In this document: positions 20,477 to 30,387 of the stretch, piece by piece
How positions within the stretch are numbered: position 1 is the first letter of the stretch
Layout of the letters: each line of letters begins with the position of its first letter
Source: Caenorhabditis remanei
Taxonomy: Eukaryota; Nematoda; Chromadorea; Rhabditida; Rhabditidae
Length of the DNA: 64,000 nucleotides
Reading direction: 5' to 3'
Assembly (NCBI RefSeq): GCF_010183535.1
Contig: NC_071331.1
Span: 806,001-870,000 of the forward strand
Made by a program: the position numbers and the translations under genes
Notes under the pieces: model-generated
Database searches by the model: none
Seen by the model: the letters and a program-made list of their open reading frames with translations, nothing else
Told to the model about the DNA's origin: nothing

Positions 20477-23440
20477 TTACCTCAACGCTGTCCTTTTCAG
20501 TTTTAACCTTGGTGTCGCCCATCTTTCCAATTCTGTTATCGCAGTCACTATAGCTATTGCAATGAGCATAATGACCAGATTGATAATGATATAGATTCCA
20601 AGTAATGGAATATTTCCAGTACGAGGGATTTTGTCAGCCATTACACCGAGGATGAATGTCATTGTCATGATGTTGGTGAGACCCACGTTGAGCTGGGAAT
20701 TTTCTGTTTTTTCTCAGATATTGGAATACTTGCGAAAACCGATCGAACAATATCCATATCGATCGAACACCTTGATAAGTTATTTTCATAACAGAAAACT
20801 TTTGTAATCCACAATCTACATAACTCACCCTAGACATCTTATCCGCACCATTCAGAAATACACCGACAATCGACACAAAATTAATAACAAAAGACGGGAA
20901 GACTATCATATAGATGTAGTACAACGGGTTCCTTCGAATGGTGATTTCGAATATTGCCTGGAATAAGAATAATGGTTACTCTCTTATTACAATAACCCTC
21001 ACTAAATCCATGTTCCCCATATTGTCATTATACTTTAGAACTTCTACTCGATTGGTTAGATTGATAAGTTTCCATTCGGAGTTACCCTGAAATACGACAT
21101 TGTGGATCAATAAATCTTGTCAAACTCACCATAGTCTTAAAAATCTTTTCATCCATGATGCCTTCATAAATCTCACTCAACACCTCCACCTGTACCCGAT
21201 AGAAAATGGGCAAACAGAATTGAATCTGACAGATTTGAGTGTCAAATGGAAATCGTGAGACATCCATTTGACAGTTGGCAGATACTCGAACCGAAATATA
21301 ATTCCAGAGGAAACCAGTGTTGTCGACACAAACCATTCGGTTGTCCTGGTCACGGAAGTCCATTATGTCGTTTCTGAATTCCCAACGCATTACAAGTGAA
21401 CTCAAAAGTCTTGGGGTGAATTTGAGAAGTTATTGAGACATAATAAAGTTCCTGGATACTTACACCCCGAACGCCGTTAATGTAGGACTCCACACGTTAT
21501 CCTGTCGTGTGTAGAATGTAGTTGTGTTGTGGAAGTGGGATGGATTCCAGGAGAGACGAGCGTCGAACCAGTACTGAAAATACAAGACTGACATGTGAGT
21601 ATACAATAATTGAAAGCTTTCAGATTGGTTATGGAATATGGAATATGGGAAACAGAAATTTGCAAATATAATTGGATTTTTTGTCATGCTTGCAAACAGG
21701 GGCGTAACTCGCTTCGAACTCAATATTATGAGCTGAAAATAACACCAAAATGTAGATCTCTGCGAGTTCTACGTCCTTGACCTATTACGGCCTGTATGAC
21801 TAGTCGCTAACATGCCGCGCGGCCGGCTAGAATGGATTTTTTCACAATTTCTGCAATTTTTGGCACTTTTTACCATCCCGCGGCATATTAACCAGTAGCT
21901 AACAATTTTTAAATTTAAAAATTAAACTGTCGATTGAATCACACACAAAAAACTCTAGAACATAAGTTGAGAATCTGAAACAGTATTCTTTAAAAGGAAA
22001 CGAGAAACTTTCAGATAAATTAAATTTTCAGATAAATTAAAAATTAAGCACGCCTGCAGACCGGACCAATACGAGCCGCTGTGTTATTCGCTTTGAACTC
22101 AACATTATGATCTGAAAAATAACCAAAAAGTAAATCTCGGCGAGTTCTAGACCATACGGGACGGATGGCTTGTCTTTATTAAGTCTCGTACCGGAAAAAG
22201 TGCCAAAAAACGCAAAAAAATGTCGAAAAGCCATTCTGCCCCTGCTGGATTAGCGAACAGTCATCTATATTTTTGTATAGTTTTCAGCTCATAATATTGG
22301 GTTATTAGCGAGTGACGCGCCAAATATTTCACAATTCTGAAAATTTCTCATTTCCTTTTTCGAAATACTGTTTCAGACTCATAGTTTATGTTCGAGAGTT
22401 TACAAATCAAAATTGGAATAACAAGTGGAGCAGTGGCAGCTGAAATATTGGGAAGTATAGCGCCGAGGTGTTTTCTTTTTTTTAGTCTGTGTGTATGTCA
22501 CTGGGATAGTGAAGAATACTTATTCCGGTGAATATATGGGTTTGCTGAAACATTTTTCTCGGCGCGCGACACATTAACCAGTAGTTATTCGTCCCGTAGT
22601 AGGTCAGAAACGTAGAATTCGCCAAGATCTACATTTTGGAATGTTTTTCAGCTCGTAATATTGAGTTTGCAGCGAGTTACGCGCCGGTCGGCCCGGATTG
22701 CAAGCATGCGTTTTGCCATTCATTGCCTCAAATCTTTTTGCCATTGAAAGGATTTATAGGACGGCGACGAAAGTCCAATCGCTCCCTCATTAATTTTAAC
22801 GTTTATGTCATTTTTCATTGTAAACTCAATCACTTATTATCATTAATAAATATATAACTACTGAACACTACAACAAGTGTACCATCTCGCTTCCATCAAG
22901 CAAAAATGGGAAAGTTACTTTTTACTGTTTTGCACTATTGATTTATACGTTTTCTCCTATTGAAATTTGTTCTCATGGTCGGTTGAAAACGCTACATATC
23001 TCACCTCCATCAACTCCAACACCACCGACACTTTCTCTTCTGGTTCCTTAACCTCCACCAACTTCAAATAATACAAAAATACAGTGTAATTCCACCGTTT
23101 TGGAGCTTCTCGATCATATCCGATTGGCTGCTCGACATCTACTGAAAGCAATCAAAACGGTCTGTTAGGTATAATGGAACCAAGGTTGGACCTACTCCAT
23201 GTATAGACAGGTGATACAGTAGGATTGTAGTCTTTGAATAGCTGATCGGTCAGATTGGTCTGGACATCAAGGAAATCTTTGTATTTGGGGACTGAAATGA
23301 GAGCTCGATTGAGTCCTAGGTCCTTCATTACTTAATACAGCTCCAAGAAACCGTTAGTACTTACCGTAAAGCTCCGAATTATAATATAAAAGGGTAACTG
23401 ATCTAAACATCGCGGATATAACAATCAATAAGAATATCAT
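20477..23440 (-). CDS. Cys-loop ligand-gated ion channel subunit, TM4 not found
   Basis: Pentameric receptor-channel subunit of the nematode lgc type. Exons: 23365-23440 (signal peptide MIFLLIVISAM), 23196-23291, 23005-23141, 21464-21573, 21130-21400, 21003-21086, 20829-20957, 20481-20692; all junctions keep frame. The ligand domain has FDARLSWNP, NVWSPTL and the Cys-loop C-QMDVSRFPFDTQI-C (residues about 183-197, 13 between the cysteines). TM1 is YYIYMIVFPSFVINFVSIVG. TM2 is LNVGLTNIMTMTFILG, preceded by GADK, a cation-type rather than PAR anion-type entrance (inference). TM3 follows IPRTGNIPLLGIY. No TM4 is visible downstream. If the last donor is not used, translation ends at TAA 20477-20479 just after TM3. 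The 1.4-kb fourth-exon intron is full of repeats and a guanylyl-cyclase fragment. Ligand unknown. Confidence 0.85.
21918..21983 (-). ncRNA. candidate 21U-RNA (piRNA) locus
   Basis: CTGTTTCA on the minus strand at 21976-21983. TGAT gives the U at 21938 (38 nt). The motif surroundings resemble those at 38519, in the guanylyl cyclase gene. Confidence 0.45.
22364..22556 (+). pseudogene. guanylyl cyclase exon-intron fragment inside a channel intron
   Basis: The plus strand reads ITSGAVAAEILGSIAPR, matching ITSGAVAAGILGSIAPR of the cyclase gene at about 38335-38400 (minus). The similarity extends into both flanking introns (AATACTGTTTCAGA and AATACTTATTCCG...TGGGTTTGCTGAAA). About 100 bp of the donor sequence is deleted. 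This is a DNA-level duplication, not a retrocopy. Confidence 0.85.
22368..22375 (+). promoter_or_regulatory. orphan 21U core motif in the cyclase fragment
   Basis: Exact CTGTTTCA, homologous to the motif at 38519-38526. The deletion in this copy removes the region where the 21U of the parent locus begins, and no YRNT remains at 36-42 nt. Confidence 0.5.
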
Positions 23441-23466
23441 AGTCTCTTGAACTAGAAATGAAACAG
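23400..23466 (-). ncRNA. candidate 21U-RNA locus overlapping channel exon 1
   Basis: CTGTTTCA on the minus strand at 23459-23466, about 20 bp before the channel's ATG (23440). TGTT gives the U at 23420 (39 nt), so the predicted RNA 23400-23420 is sense to the signal-peptide codons. Confidence 0.45.
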
Positions 23467-23746
23467 ACTAAAAACAAAGTGAACTGGAGTCCCAGGTGTC
23501 TAATAGAATCAAACGAGTTGGGTGCACCTGTCAATGACATACATAGAGACTCTCTCACCCCGCTTTCTTTTTTAAAAGTCAAAACACAAATGGCAGCTGA
23601 AATATGAAACTTGCATACAACTTTTATAAAGAGAGGAAGTTCAACTAAAAATACACACGTATTTGAATTTGGGTCCAAAAATCTAAAATTGTAGGTCTCA
23701 ACTTTTTCACCCACTCACTGGAAAAGGGAGATCAAACATTATATGT

Positions 23747-23813
23747 ATGTTAAAAAAAAGAGATCCATCAACGCTATGTGATTGCTTTAACTGATAATGA
23801 GAATTTGAAACAG
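23747..23813 (-). ncRNA. candidate 21U-RNA (piRNA) locus in a local repeat
   Basis: CTGTTTCA on the minus strand at 23806-23813. TGAT gives the U at 23767 (39 nt); predicted RNA 23747-23767. Related loci: 26396, 28772, 29637. Confidence 0.6.
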
Positions 23814-24014
23814 AAGTTATGTATTTCAATTCTCGAAATTTTCTAGTTGTAAGAATTTAAAACTGGTAATTAGTAACCGTTTCACTAACAAGCCATCTAG
23901 AAGACAGTTTACAGATGCAACATTAGAAGTGGTATATGCAAGGTGCAATGGGCTATCTGGTGACTACTGATGAGACGGACTGTGGGATGAAGATGTGGGC
24001 TGAAGACAGTGCAA

Positions 24015-24022
24015 CTGTTTCA
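24015..24022 (+). promoter_or_regulatory. orphan 21U-type core motif
   Basis: Exact CTGTTTCA with no YRNT at the usual distance. Confidence 0.3.
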
Positions 24023-24779
24023 GCTGGTGTTGGAGATGGGTAGAAGTGACAGAGATTGTCACGTATTGTCCGAATTGCAGAGTATGTTCGAATCCGGAGT
24101 AAAGATGTAGAAGATTTTGGAATGTGGTACCAAGCCTCAAACTTGGGAAATTAAACCTTTATTAAAAGATAAAAGATAAGCTCTCGCCAGTGCTTTTATA
24201 CTGGGTAGAGGCGGAGCCAGACAGGAAATGTGTGGGTGAAAGAATTCAATTAAAACAGACATGGTAAACCTTCTGATCACAACCAAAACATCATCTTTAT
24301 GACCAATTCATGGAACTTCTAAAATTTCCCGTTAAAATTACAAGAAAACCATATATTTAAATTGAATTTCCCAGAATTAGAAACTAGCAATTACCGATTC
24401 ACTAACGAGCTATCTTCAGGACAATTTACATATTCAACATTTGATTTTTTACAAACTCTTGCTTACCACAATTCGTTCGAAACCAACATCTTTGTGGTCA
24501 ATCCAAGGAACTTCTGCAATTTCCATCTCAAAATATTGAAGCACAACTAGGAATCCACATGTTTAAATTGAAGTTACAAGATGAAAAAACTCGTAATTAC
24601 CGATTCACTAACAAGATATCTAGAGGGCAATTTACAGATTCAACATTTACATTTGACAAATTTCTCTTTGAAATGGAAAGTTTCTATCAGAATCACAGTT
24701 TCAAATGACCACTGAAAGCTCGATGACCAGGTTTCTGTTAATAGAGCTACCTTATACGTTTATTTCCCACGCCCCATCA

Positions 24780-25640
24780 CATCTTGCCCTGGTGAGTCTT
24801 TTTGGAGACATTTTTGCAGTTCTGGCATTATGCATTATCACTAATTGTTTTCTCATTCCCTGATAACTGACAAATGTATTGGCCTACAGTATGACATGAG
24901 AGCAAAATTTGTATGAGAGGGACACAAACCACTGTTGAAATTTGAAACTTGAGGGTTGCAAGTGGGAGAAGGTCAAACCAAAATAACTTGGGAGATATGT
25001 ATTAGTTCAAAACTCAAAATGTTACCTTTTCATGGTGGGCTTGAGTGTGAAAGTGGAATAAACCGTGGTTGGACTGAATCATACAACTCCGTACGAATGC
25101 TAAAGTGACTGATGGAATATTTCTACCGCTCAAAATGGGGCGTCCCACTTTTTTCCGGTCATTTTGGGAAACAATCACTTTTGTCGAAAAGTAGTCAAAC
25201 TTTCGAAGAGCCTGAAGACATAGTAATTCCAAAGTTTCAAGAATAAAGAGGAATTTTTGACCGGTTTTATTACTATCCAGGACGCGCGGGACGGGGACCG
25301 AGCGCTAGATGTTTCTCAATGGAATAAAACTTTCCATTCTGAATCACAGTTTCAGCAGGTTCTTGAAAACTCGGACAGCAGTTTTGTGTTAGTTTTTGCG
25401 CAATTCTTCCATATTGCAGTAATTAGTCTTTGTAGGAGGAAATTTTGCAGTTACTTGATTTCTCTTGTTTTCTCATTTCTTGATAGAACCACCAACTGAC
25501 AACACAGATCACACGCTACAGTATGACATGGCTGCAAACATTGAATGGACACAAACCTCAGTTGAAACCTGAAACTTGAGGATTGCAAGTGGGAGAAAAA
25601 GGTCAAACTAAAAATAATTTGGAAGAGAGGGGAAGGAAGA
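24780..25640 (+). repeat. two direct copies of a ~180-bp repeat
   Basis: Copies near 24830-25010 and 25450-25640 share TTGTTTTCTCATT, GATAACTGAC/GATAGAACC and AAACTTGAGG(G/A)TTGCAAGTGG; a degraded third copy is at 26690-26790. Not coding. Confidence 0.6.
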
Positions 25641-25781
25641 GTTCAAAAATTGAATATTTCCGTTTCAGAGTGGGAGTATATAAAATTTGAAGCGGGGACC
25701 AACCCGGATTTTCAAGCGATTGTTCCGTTGTAAAGATTCAAGTGATTTACGCATCTCAACTGCGACCATTTATCCATCGAG

Positions 25782-25789
25782 TGAAACAG
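25782..25789 (-). promoter_or_regulatory. orphan 21U-type core motif
   Basis: Exact CTGTTTCA on the minus strand with no YRNT at the usual distance. Confidence 0.3.
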
Positions 25790-26099
25790 TGGAACACATC
25801 AGTTATAGATTCTTAGACCGAATTCAAATACGTGTTTATTTTTAGTTGAACTCCCTCTCTTTGTCGCGTCTTTTGCAGTTGCACCCCTGTCATACTCTAG
25901 AATGTCAGCCAAATGTTCTATCACAGTGAAACCAAGGTTTCGACACTGCAAAAAACTTCGCATAATGACTCAAGATGAGGTGGGCGAGAAAAATTAAGTA
26001 AGAACACTAGAGCCATTAACTCCAAACGGGAGTTCGTGTTTTCAAAAACTGTTTGAAACTGTGATTCTGATAGAAACTTTATTTTTTATAGAGAGGACG

Positions 26100-26640
26100 T
26101 TTCCGATCAGATCTTCAAAATATAATGTTAAATCTGTAAATTGTCTTCTGCATAGATAGCTTGTTAGTGAATTGGATAGAACATTTTCATAAAATGAGAA
26201 ATGGGAAGTTCTGTTCCAGAACTATTATAATATTCACATGAACTGATCAGATTATACAGTTTCTCCTTCTTATTTCCAAAATTATGTTCCAAATTTTTTC
26301 TCTTTCAAAAACTAATTATATATTTAGACGATTTGTCGTTACCAGTTTTAGGTTCTTATAACTAGAAAATTTTCGTTAATGGAACTGCGTAACTTCTGTT
26401 TCAAATAATTATTATCACTTTATACAATTGCATAGCGTCGATGGGTTCTGCCTTTTTTTCCCTACAATATTTGATCCCTCTTTATTTTCGTTAGTGGGTA
26501 AAAAAGTTGATCCCTCCAATTCTAGATTTTTGGACCCAATTCAAAAGCATGTGTATTTTTAGTTGAACTCCCTCTCTTCAAAAATAAATTCAAGTTTCAT
26601 ATTTCATCATTTATGTCTCTTTTTGTGTTTTGACTTTTAA
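26100..26640 (-). repeat. local dispersed repeat family, inverted block
   Basis: Reverse-complement counterparts of the 23540-24670 words (CTGTAAATTG, GTGAATTGG, TTTTTGGACCCAATTC, GTTGAACTCCCTCTCT). Confidence 0.65.
26396..26462 (+). ncRNA. candidate 21U-RNA (piRNA) locus in a local repeat
   Basis: CTGTTTCA at 26396-26403. CGAT gives the U at 26442 (39 nt); predicted RNA 26442-26462. It is the inverted counterpart of the loci at 23806, 28772 and 29637. Confidence 0.62.
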
Positions 26641-26771
26641 AAGGAGATCTCAGCACTACACATGTGGAGGCATTTTTTGCAGTTTATTTTGGTTTCTTAC
26701 TGATTGTTTTCTCATTCCTTGATAACTGACGTAGTATGAAAAGGATGCAAACTTTGAATGGAAGCGGACAT

Positions 26772-26837
26772 AAACCCCAGTGGAAGTTCGAAACATAAAT
26801 ACTATATTCCCATCAAAATTATGTGTTAATGAAACAG
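26772..26837 (-). ncRNA. candidate 21U-RNA (piRNA) locus
   Basis: CTGTTTCA on the minus strand at 26830-26837. TGTT gives the U at 26792 (38 nt); predicted RNA 26772-26792. Confidence 0.45.
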
Positions 26838-27320
26838 TAACAGTGTTTATATATATTAGAAATTCAATTTAAGGTTTTCGAGTGATTCTCACTTCAGATA
26901 ATTATAGAAATCAAGTTGTTTACTCAGCTCAAACTAAAAATTACTAGGAAGTGAATGAGAGAATCTGCAGAAAAGAATTCAGCTAAAGTTTCATATTTCA
27001 TCTGCATTTTTGTTTCTTTTTGTATCGTTTCTTAATATCCCACTCAACTTACTTGGCTCTAAATAAGACACCTGAATCGGGTATTAGCAATATCACTTTA
27101 CCAACAACTAGACCAACTCATTGCTACTCATATCAAAGGAGTCAATTATCTAATTGACAAAACCCGTGTTCATAAAACAGATTTCTTATTTTATTTCCAG
27201 CGATCAGATTACTTGAAAAAAATAATTCACCAATTATCATAAAAACACGAAACCGATATATTTTAAGCTCACGTTTTTTTTCATTTAAAAAATTGTGATA
27301 TTTCCATTTTTCTTCCGCTT

Positions 27321-27380
27321 CCGTGTCCCCTTTTCAAATTAGGAAACGAGGACAATCCTGATTCATTTCCCCTTTAAAAG
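27321..27380 (+). promoter_or_regulatory. putative promoter of the 27420 gene
   Basis: CCGTGTCCCCTTTT at 27321-27334 and a TATA-like CTTTAAAAG at 27372-27380, 40 bp before the ATG. The first box resembles CCGTGTGCCCCCTTTT before the related gene at 51388. Confidence 0.4.
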
Positions 27381-27419
27381 TCGGAAAAAATCAGTTTTTC
27401 TCTCATATCCTCCTTCAAA

Positions 27420-28389
27420 ATGAAGTCATCGATATCGTTCATTGGACTTGTGACTCTCTGTCTTCTCTCTACTGTTCAATCGGATAATCAGAATCTTCCG
27501 AAGACGGTGATCGTGGATAAGCAGACGATTCTGGAGATTGTGAATAATGATCGGAGAGCGTATGCCAAGGAGAGAGGGATCACCAATATGCATAAATTGG
27601 TACGTTTTGGGAACTAATGGTCTGCTAGGTCACGCCTCTCTTATTAGTTCAGCACAGTTCTTACAACAGCGCTACACCGAAATCCCTCTCGAAAAATGTC
27701 TCTTTTTATAAATTTCTCAATTTCGCACGCAATTTTCTTTAGTTTTTGTAGAGCGCAGTTGTATTAAGCGTGCCGAGCTAATGCCCTCTCAAAATTTCAG
27801 ATTTGGGACGAGAACCTCGCTCAGCTGGCTAGAAATCGTGATTCTTCTTCAGACAAGAAAACTATGAGAGAAGCACGTATCGATGGAGATGAATATACAG
27901 AGGAACAAGCTCAGAAGTACAGAAATCATTATAAAAACGAGACTACCCTCCAGGAACTCCTGCAAGATTATAAGCAATGGCATATGATTGGAATGGAGAC
28001 GATGATTCCGAGTCAAAAGAAAATCGGATGTGCTCCAAAGCATGTTGAGTCAAGCCAGGGATTGATAACCAATACGCTGTGCTTTTTAGGACCAGAGTGA
28101 GTTTTTACTCCCAATCTTGTAACACTAGTAATATTTTAATTTCAGAGGCAACGGTGACTCGTTTACCGTCCCAAGAGGGAGCCCTGGCTCAAAATGCTCC
28201 AATGGCTACAAAAATGAAGATGGATTGTGTGCTCTCCCTGCTGAAAACAACAAAAAAACTGAAAACACTGCGGAGGCGGCTAGATTGATCGGAACTACAG
28301 AGGAACCAGTGGATAATGGATCTAATCAATATTTTTCTTTTGGATTTTTGGTGTTTTCTGTGATTTTTGTGGTCTTGAGAGAAATGTGA
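27420..28389 (+). CDS. CAP-like secreted protein with hydrophobic C-tail
   Basis: Exons 27420-27599, 27801-28096 and 28146-28389 give 239 residues. The signal peptide is MKSSISFIGLVTLCLLSTVQS. ILEIVNNDRRAYAKERGITN then MHKL/IWDENLAQLARN has the look of the first two helices of CAP (SCP/TAPS) domains (xNxxRxxxA...NMxxLxWDxxLAxxA). I do not see the remaining CAP signature motifs, so this is a divergent or shortened relative. The C-terminal part has IGCAP, LCFLGP, a late Cys pair ending in DGLC, a linker, and the hydrophobic tail FSFGFLVFSVIFVVL, suggesting GPI or membrane anchoring. The intron after MHKL is phase 0 and sits exactly where the cluster genes at 48-54 kb have theirs. AATAAA is at about 28400. 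Function unknown. Confidence 0.8.
27643..27782. mobile_element. short MITE with GAGCGCAGTT arms, intronic
   Basis: TTAGTTCAGCACAGTTCTTA (left) and AGAGCGCAGTTGTATTAAGC...GCCGAGCTAA (right) are inverted. It makes up most of intron 1 of the CAP-like gene. Relatives are at 11721 and 44484. Confidence 0.75.
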
Positions 28390-28414
28390 GATACCTAGTA
28401 ATAAAATAATAAAT

Positions 28415-28422
28415 CTGTTTCA
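28415..28422 (+). promoter_or_regulatory. orphan 21U-type core motif
   Basis: Exact CTGTTTCA just after the polyadenylation signal of the CAP-like gene; no YRNT at 36-42 nt. Confidence 0.3.
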
Positions 28423-28712
28423 TGAACATAGTTTTTGAATTGATACCTTTGATATTGAGTGAAAACCGGATTTAGCAATCTTGTATAGAACCAAGTCAAT
28501 TGAGTAGGGAATCAAGTTGAGCGTTCCTTTCCAAAAGTCAAAACCCAAAAAGAGACGCAAATGACAGATGAAATATAAAACTTGCATAAAACTTTTATAA
28601 AGAGAGGAAGTTCAACTAAAAATACACATGCATTTAAATTGGTTCCAAAAATCTGAAATTGGTGGTATCAACTTTCGCACCCACTCACAAGAAGAGGGGG
28701 AGCAAACATTGT

Positions 28713-28779
28713 ATGGAAAATAATCCCGTCACAATGACGTTATGTAATTGCATAAAGTGATAATAAGTATTTGAAACAG
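28713..28779 (-). ncRNA. candidate 21U-RNA (piRNA) locus in a local repeat
   Basis: CTGTTTCA on the minus strand at 28772-28779. CATT gives the U at 28733 (39 nt); predicted RNA 28713-28733. Confidence 0.62.
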
Positions 28780-29060
28780 AAGTTACGTATTTCAATTTTC
28801 GGAAACTTTCTAATTGTCAGAATTTGAGACTCGTGAATACCGATTCACTAACAAGATATCTAGAGGGCAATTTACAGATTCAACATTTACATTTGACTAA
28901 TTTATTGTTGAAAAGGAAACATTTCTATCAGAATCACGGTTTCAAATAGTTATTGAAAACTCGATTGCAGTTAATGGATTAATTGAGACTCGACATTTAA
29001 TTTTCCACGCTCTATCACATCTTGTCATTTTGGTGACTTTTTTTGTAGGTTCGGTTCAAA

Positions 29061-29130
29061 AATCTGAAATTGGTGCCTTCAACGGAGAGGTGCTGTATAA
29101 TCTGATCGGTTCATTAGTTTTTTGAAACAG
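29061..29130 (-). ncRNA. candidate 21U-RNA locus, unusual spacing
   Basis: CTGTTTCA on the minus strand at 29123-29130. The nearest YRNT is CGTT, with the U at 29081, 42 nt away. Confidence 0.35.
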
Positions 29131-29577
29131 AATTTCCCGTTTTTCACTCTAAGAATATATTCTAACCGATTCACAAACAAGCTATCTAGAAGACAATTTA
29201 CAGATATGTACAACATAAAATTTGATAATCTGAAAGCAAACGTGAATCCCAACAATACCTCTCTATGAAAAGGAAAGTTTCCATCAGAATCAGTTTCAAA
29301 CAGTTTTTGAAAATTCGTACACCCGTTTGGTTTTAATTTTTCGTTTGTAGAGCCAAAGTAACTTGAGTGGGAGTATTAAGTTGAGCGTTCAAAAAGTCAA
29401 AACCCAAAAAGAGACATACATAAATGGCAGATTAAATATGAAACTTGCATACAAATTTTATAAAGAGAGGGAGTTCAACTAAAATAAACACACGTATTTG
29501 AATTGGGTCCAAAAATCTAAAATTGGTGGTATCAACTTTTGCACCCACTCATGGAAACAAAGTGGGAACAAACATTG

Positions 29578-29644
29578 TATAGCACAAATGCCGAACTAAC
29601 GACGGTATGTACTAGCATAAAAAGATAATAAGTATTTGAAACAG
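29578..29644 (-). ncRNA. candidate 21U-RNA (piRNA) locus in a local repeat
   Basis: CTGTTTCA on the minus strand at 29637-29644. CGTT gives the U at 29598 (39 nt); predicted RNA 29578-29598. Confidence 0.62.
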
Positions 29645-29969
29645 AAGTTACGTATTTCAATTTTCGGAAATTTTCTAATTGTCAGAATTTGAAACTCGTG
29701 AATACCGATTCACTAACAAGATATCTAGAGGGCAATTTACAGATTCAACATTAGATTTTAACGATTGCTTACAACCCTCGTCATCTTTTTGGTCAATCCA
29801 AGGAGTTTTTGCAATTTCCAGTCAAAATTACAAAACACAGACGGAGAATCCACATGTTTAAATGGAAGTTCCAAGATTAAGAAACTCGTAGTTACCGATT
29901 CACTAACAAGATATCTAGAAGACAGTTTACAGATGCAACATTAGAATATGACAATTTGATGTGGAACGT

Positions 29970-30380
29970 TAATCCCAAATACTCCAATCTAATGTTAACT
30001 TTTTCATTCAAAAAGATAAAAAGCAAAGATGACTTACTTAATAGTCTTCGTTGATGAGTAGTTTGAACAACTTGAATTACTAGATTCAGAAGTTTTGAAC
30101 GGCTGTATACGGCTTAGTAAATATAGGATTTTTGATGGAAGATTTATGATTAGTTACAATTAGAAACTACTATGCCGCATGTTGATACTGCTAAGCCTGT
30201 TCTAAAATTGTATAGATCCGTTTCAAAAACAAATTATTTAATTTAGACAATTCGTGTATAATAGGACGAAAGTTCGTTTCCAACTTTGCCATTATTGATT
30301 TGATGTTTCAGTACTTATTCATTTGTGCCGTTTATAAAAACTCTACGATGTACTTGTATTTTATTTTTATTCTTAAAATC
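29970..30380. other. no gene seen
   Basis: No supported exon, RNA gene or repeat. Confidence 0.5.
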
Positions 30381-30387
30381 ATATTTT

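Larger units (their letters stand above)
21686..22709. repeat. nested GCGTAACTCGC-family elements in a channel intron
   Basis: Outer ends read CATGCTTGCAA (left) and TTGCAAGCATG (right). Within are an arm at 21690-21910, another arm pair at about 22050-22330, and the final arm at 22590-22709, with the family words AATGTAGATCTC and GCGAGTTACGCGCC. The composite also encloses the guanylyl-cyclase fragment at 22364-22556. Confidence 0.65.
23540..24670 (+). repeat. local dispersed repeat family, block 1
   Basis: Shares words with blocks at 28500-29960 and, inverted, at 26100-26640 and 32800-33060: ATAAAGAGAGGAAGTTCAAC, TTTGGGTCCAAAAATCTAAA, ACCGATTCACTAACAAG, TCTAGAGGGCAATTTACAG. The unit is several hundred bp, variably truncated and non-coding. 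Confidence 0.75.
28500..29960 (+). repeat. local dispersed repeat family, block 2
   Basis: At least two near-complete units (about 28540-28960 and 29380-29960) plus partial ones. Each holds ATAAAGAGAGG(A/G)AGTTCAAC, CACCCACTCA, a TTTGAAACAGAAGTTACGTA word and CACTAACAAGATATCTAGA. The 21U core sits at a fixed place in the unit. Confidence 0.75.

Noticed and set aside
20199..20594. 131-codon plus-strand open frame
   Set aside because: It starts in the mariner terminal repeat and runs antisense over the last channel exon; it is a shadow frame.
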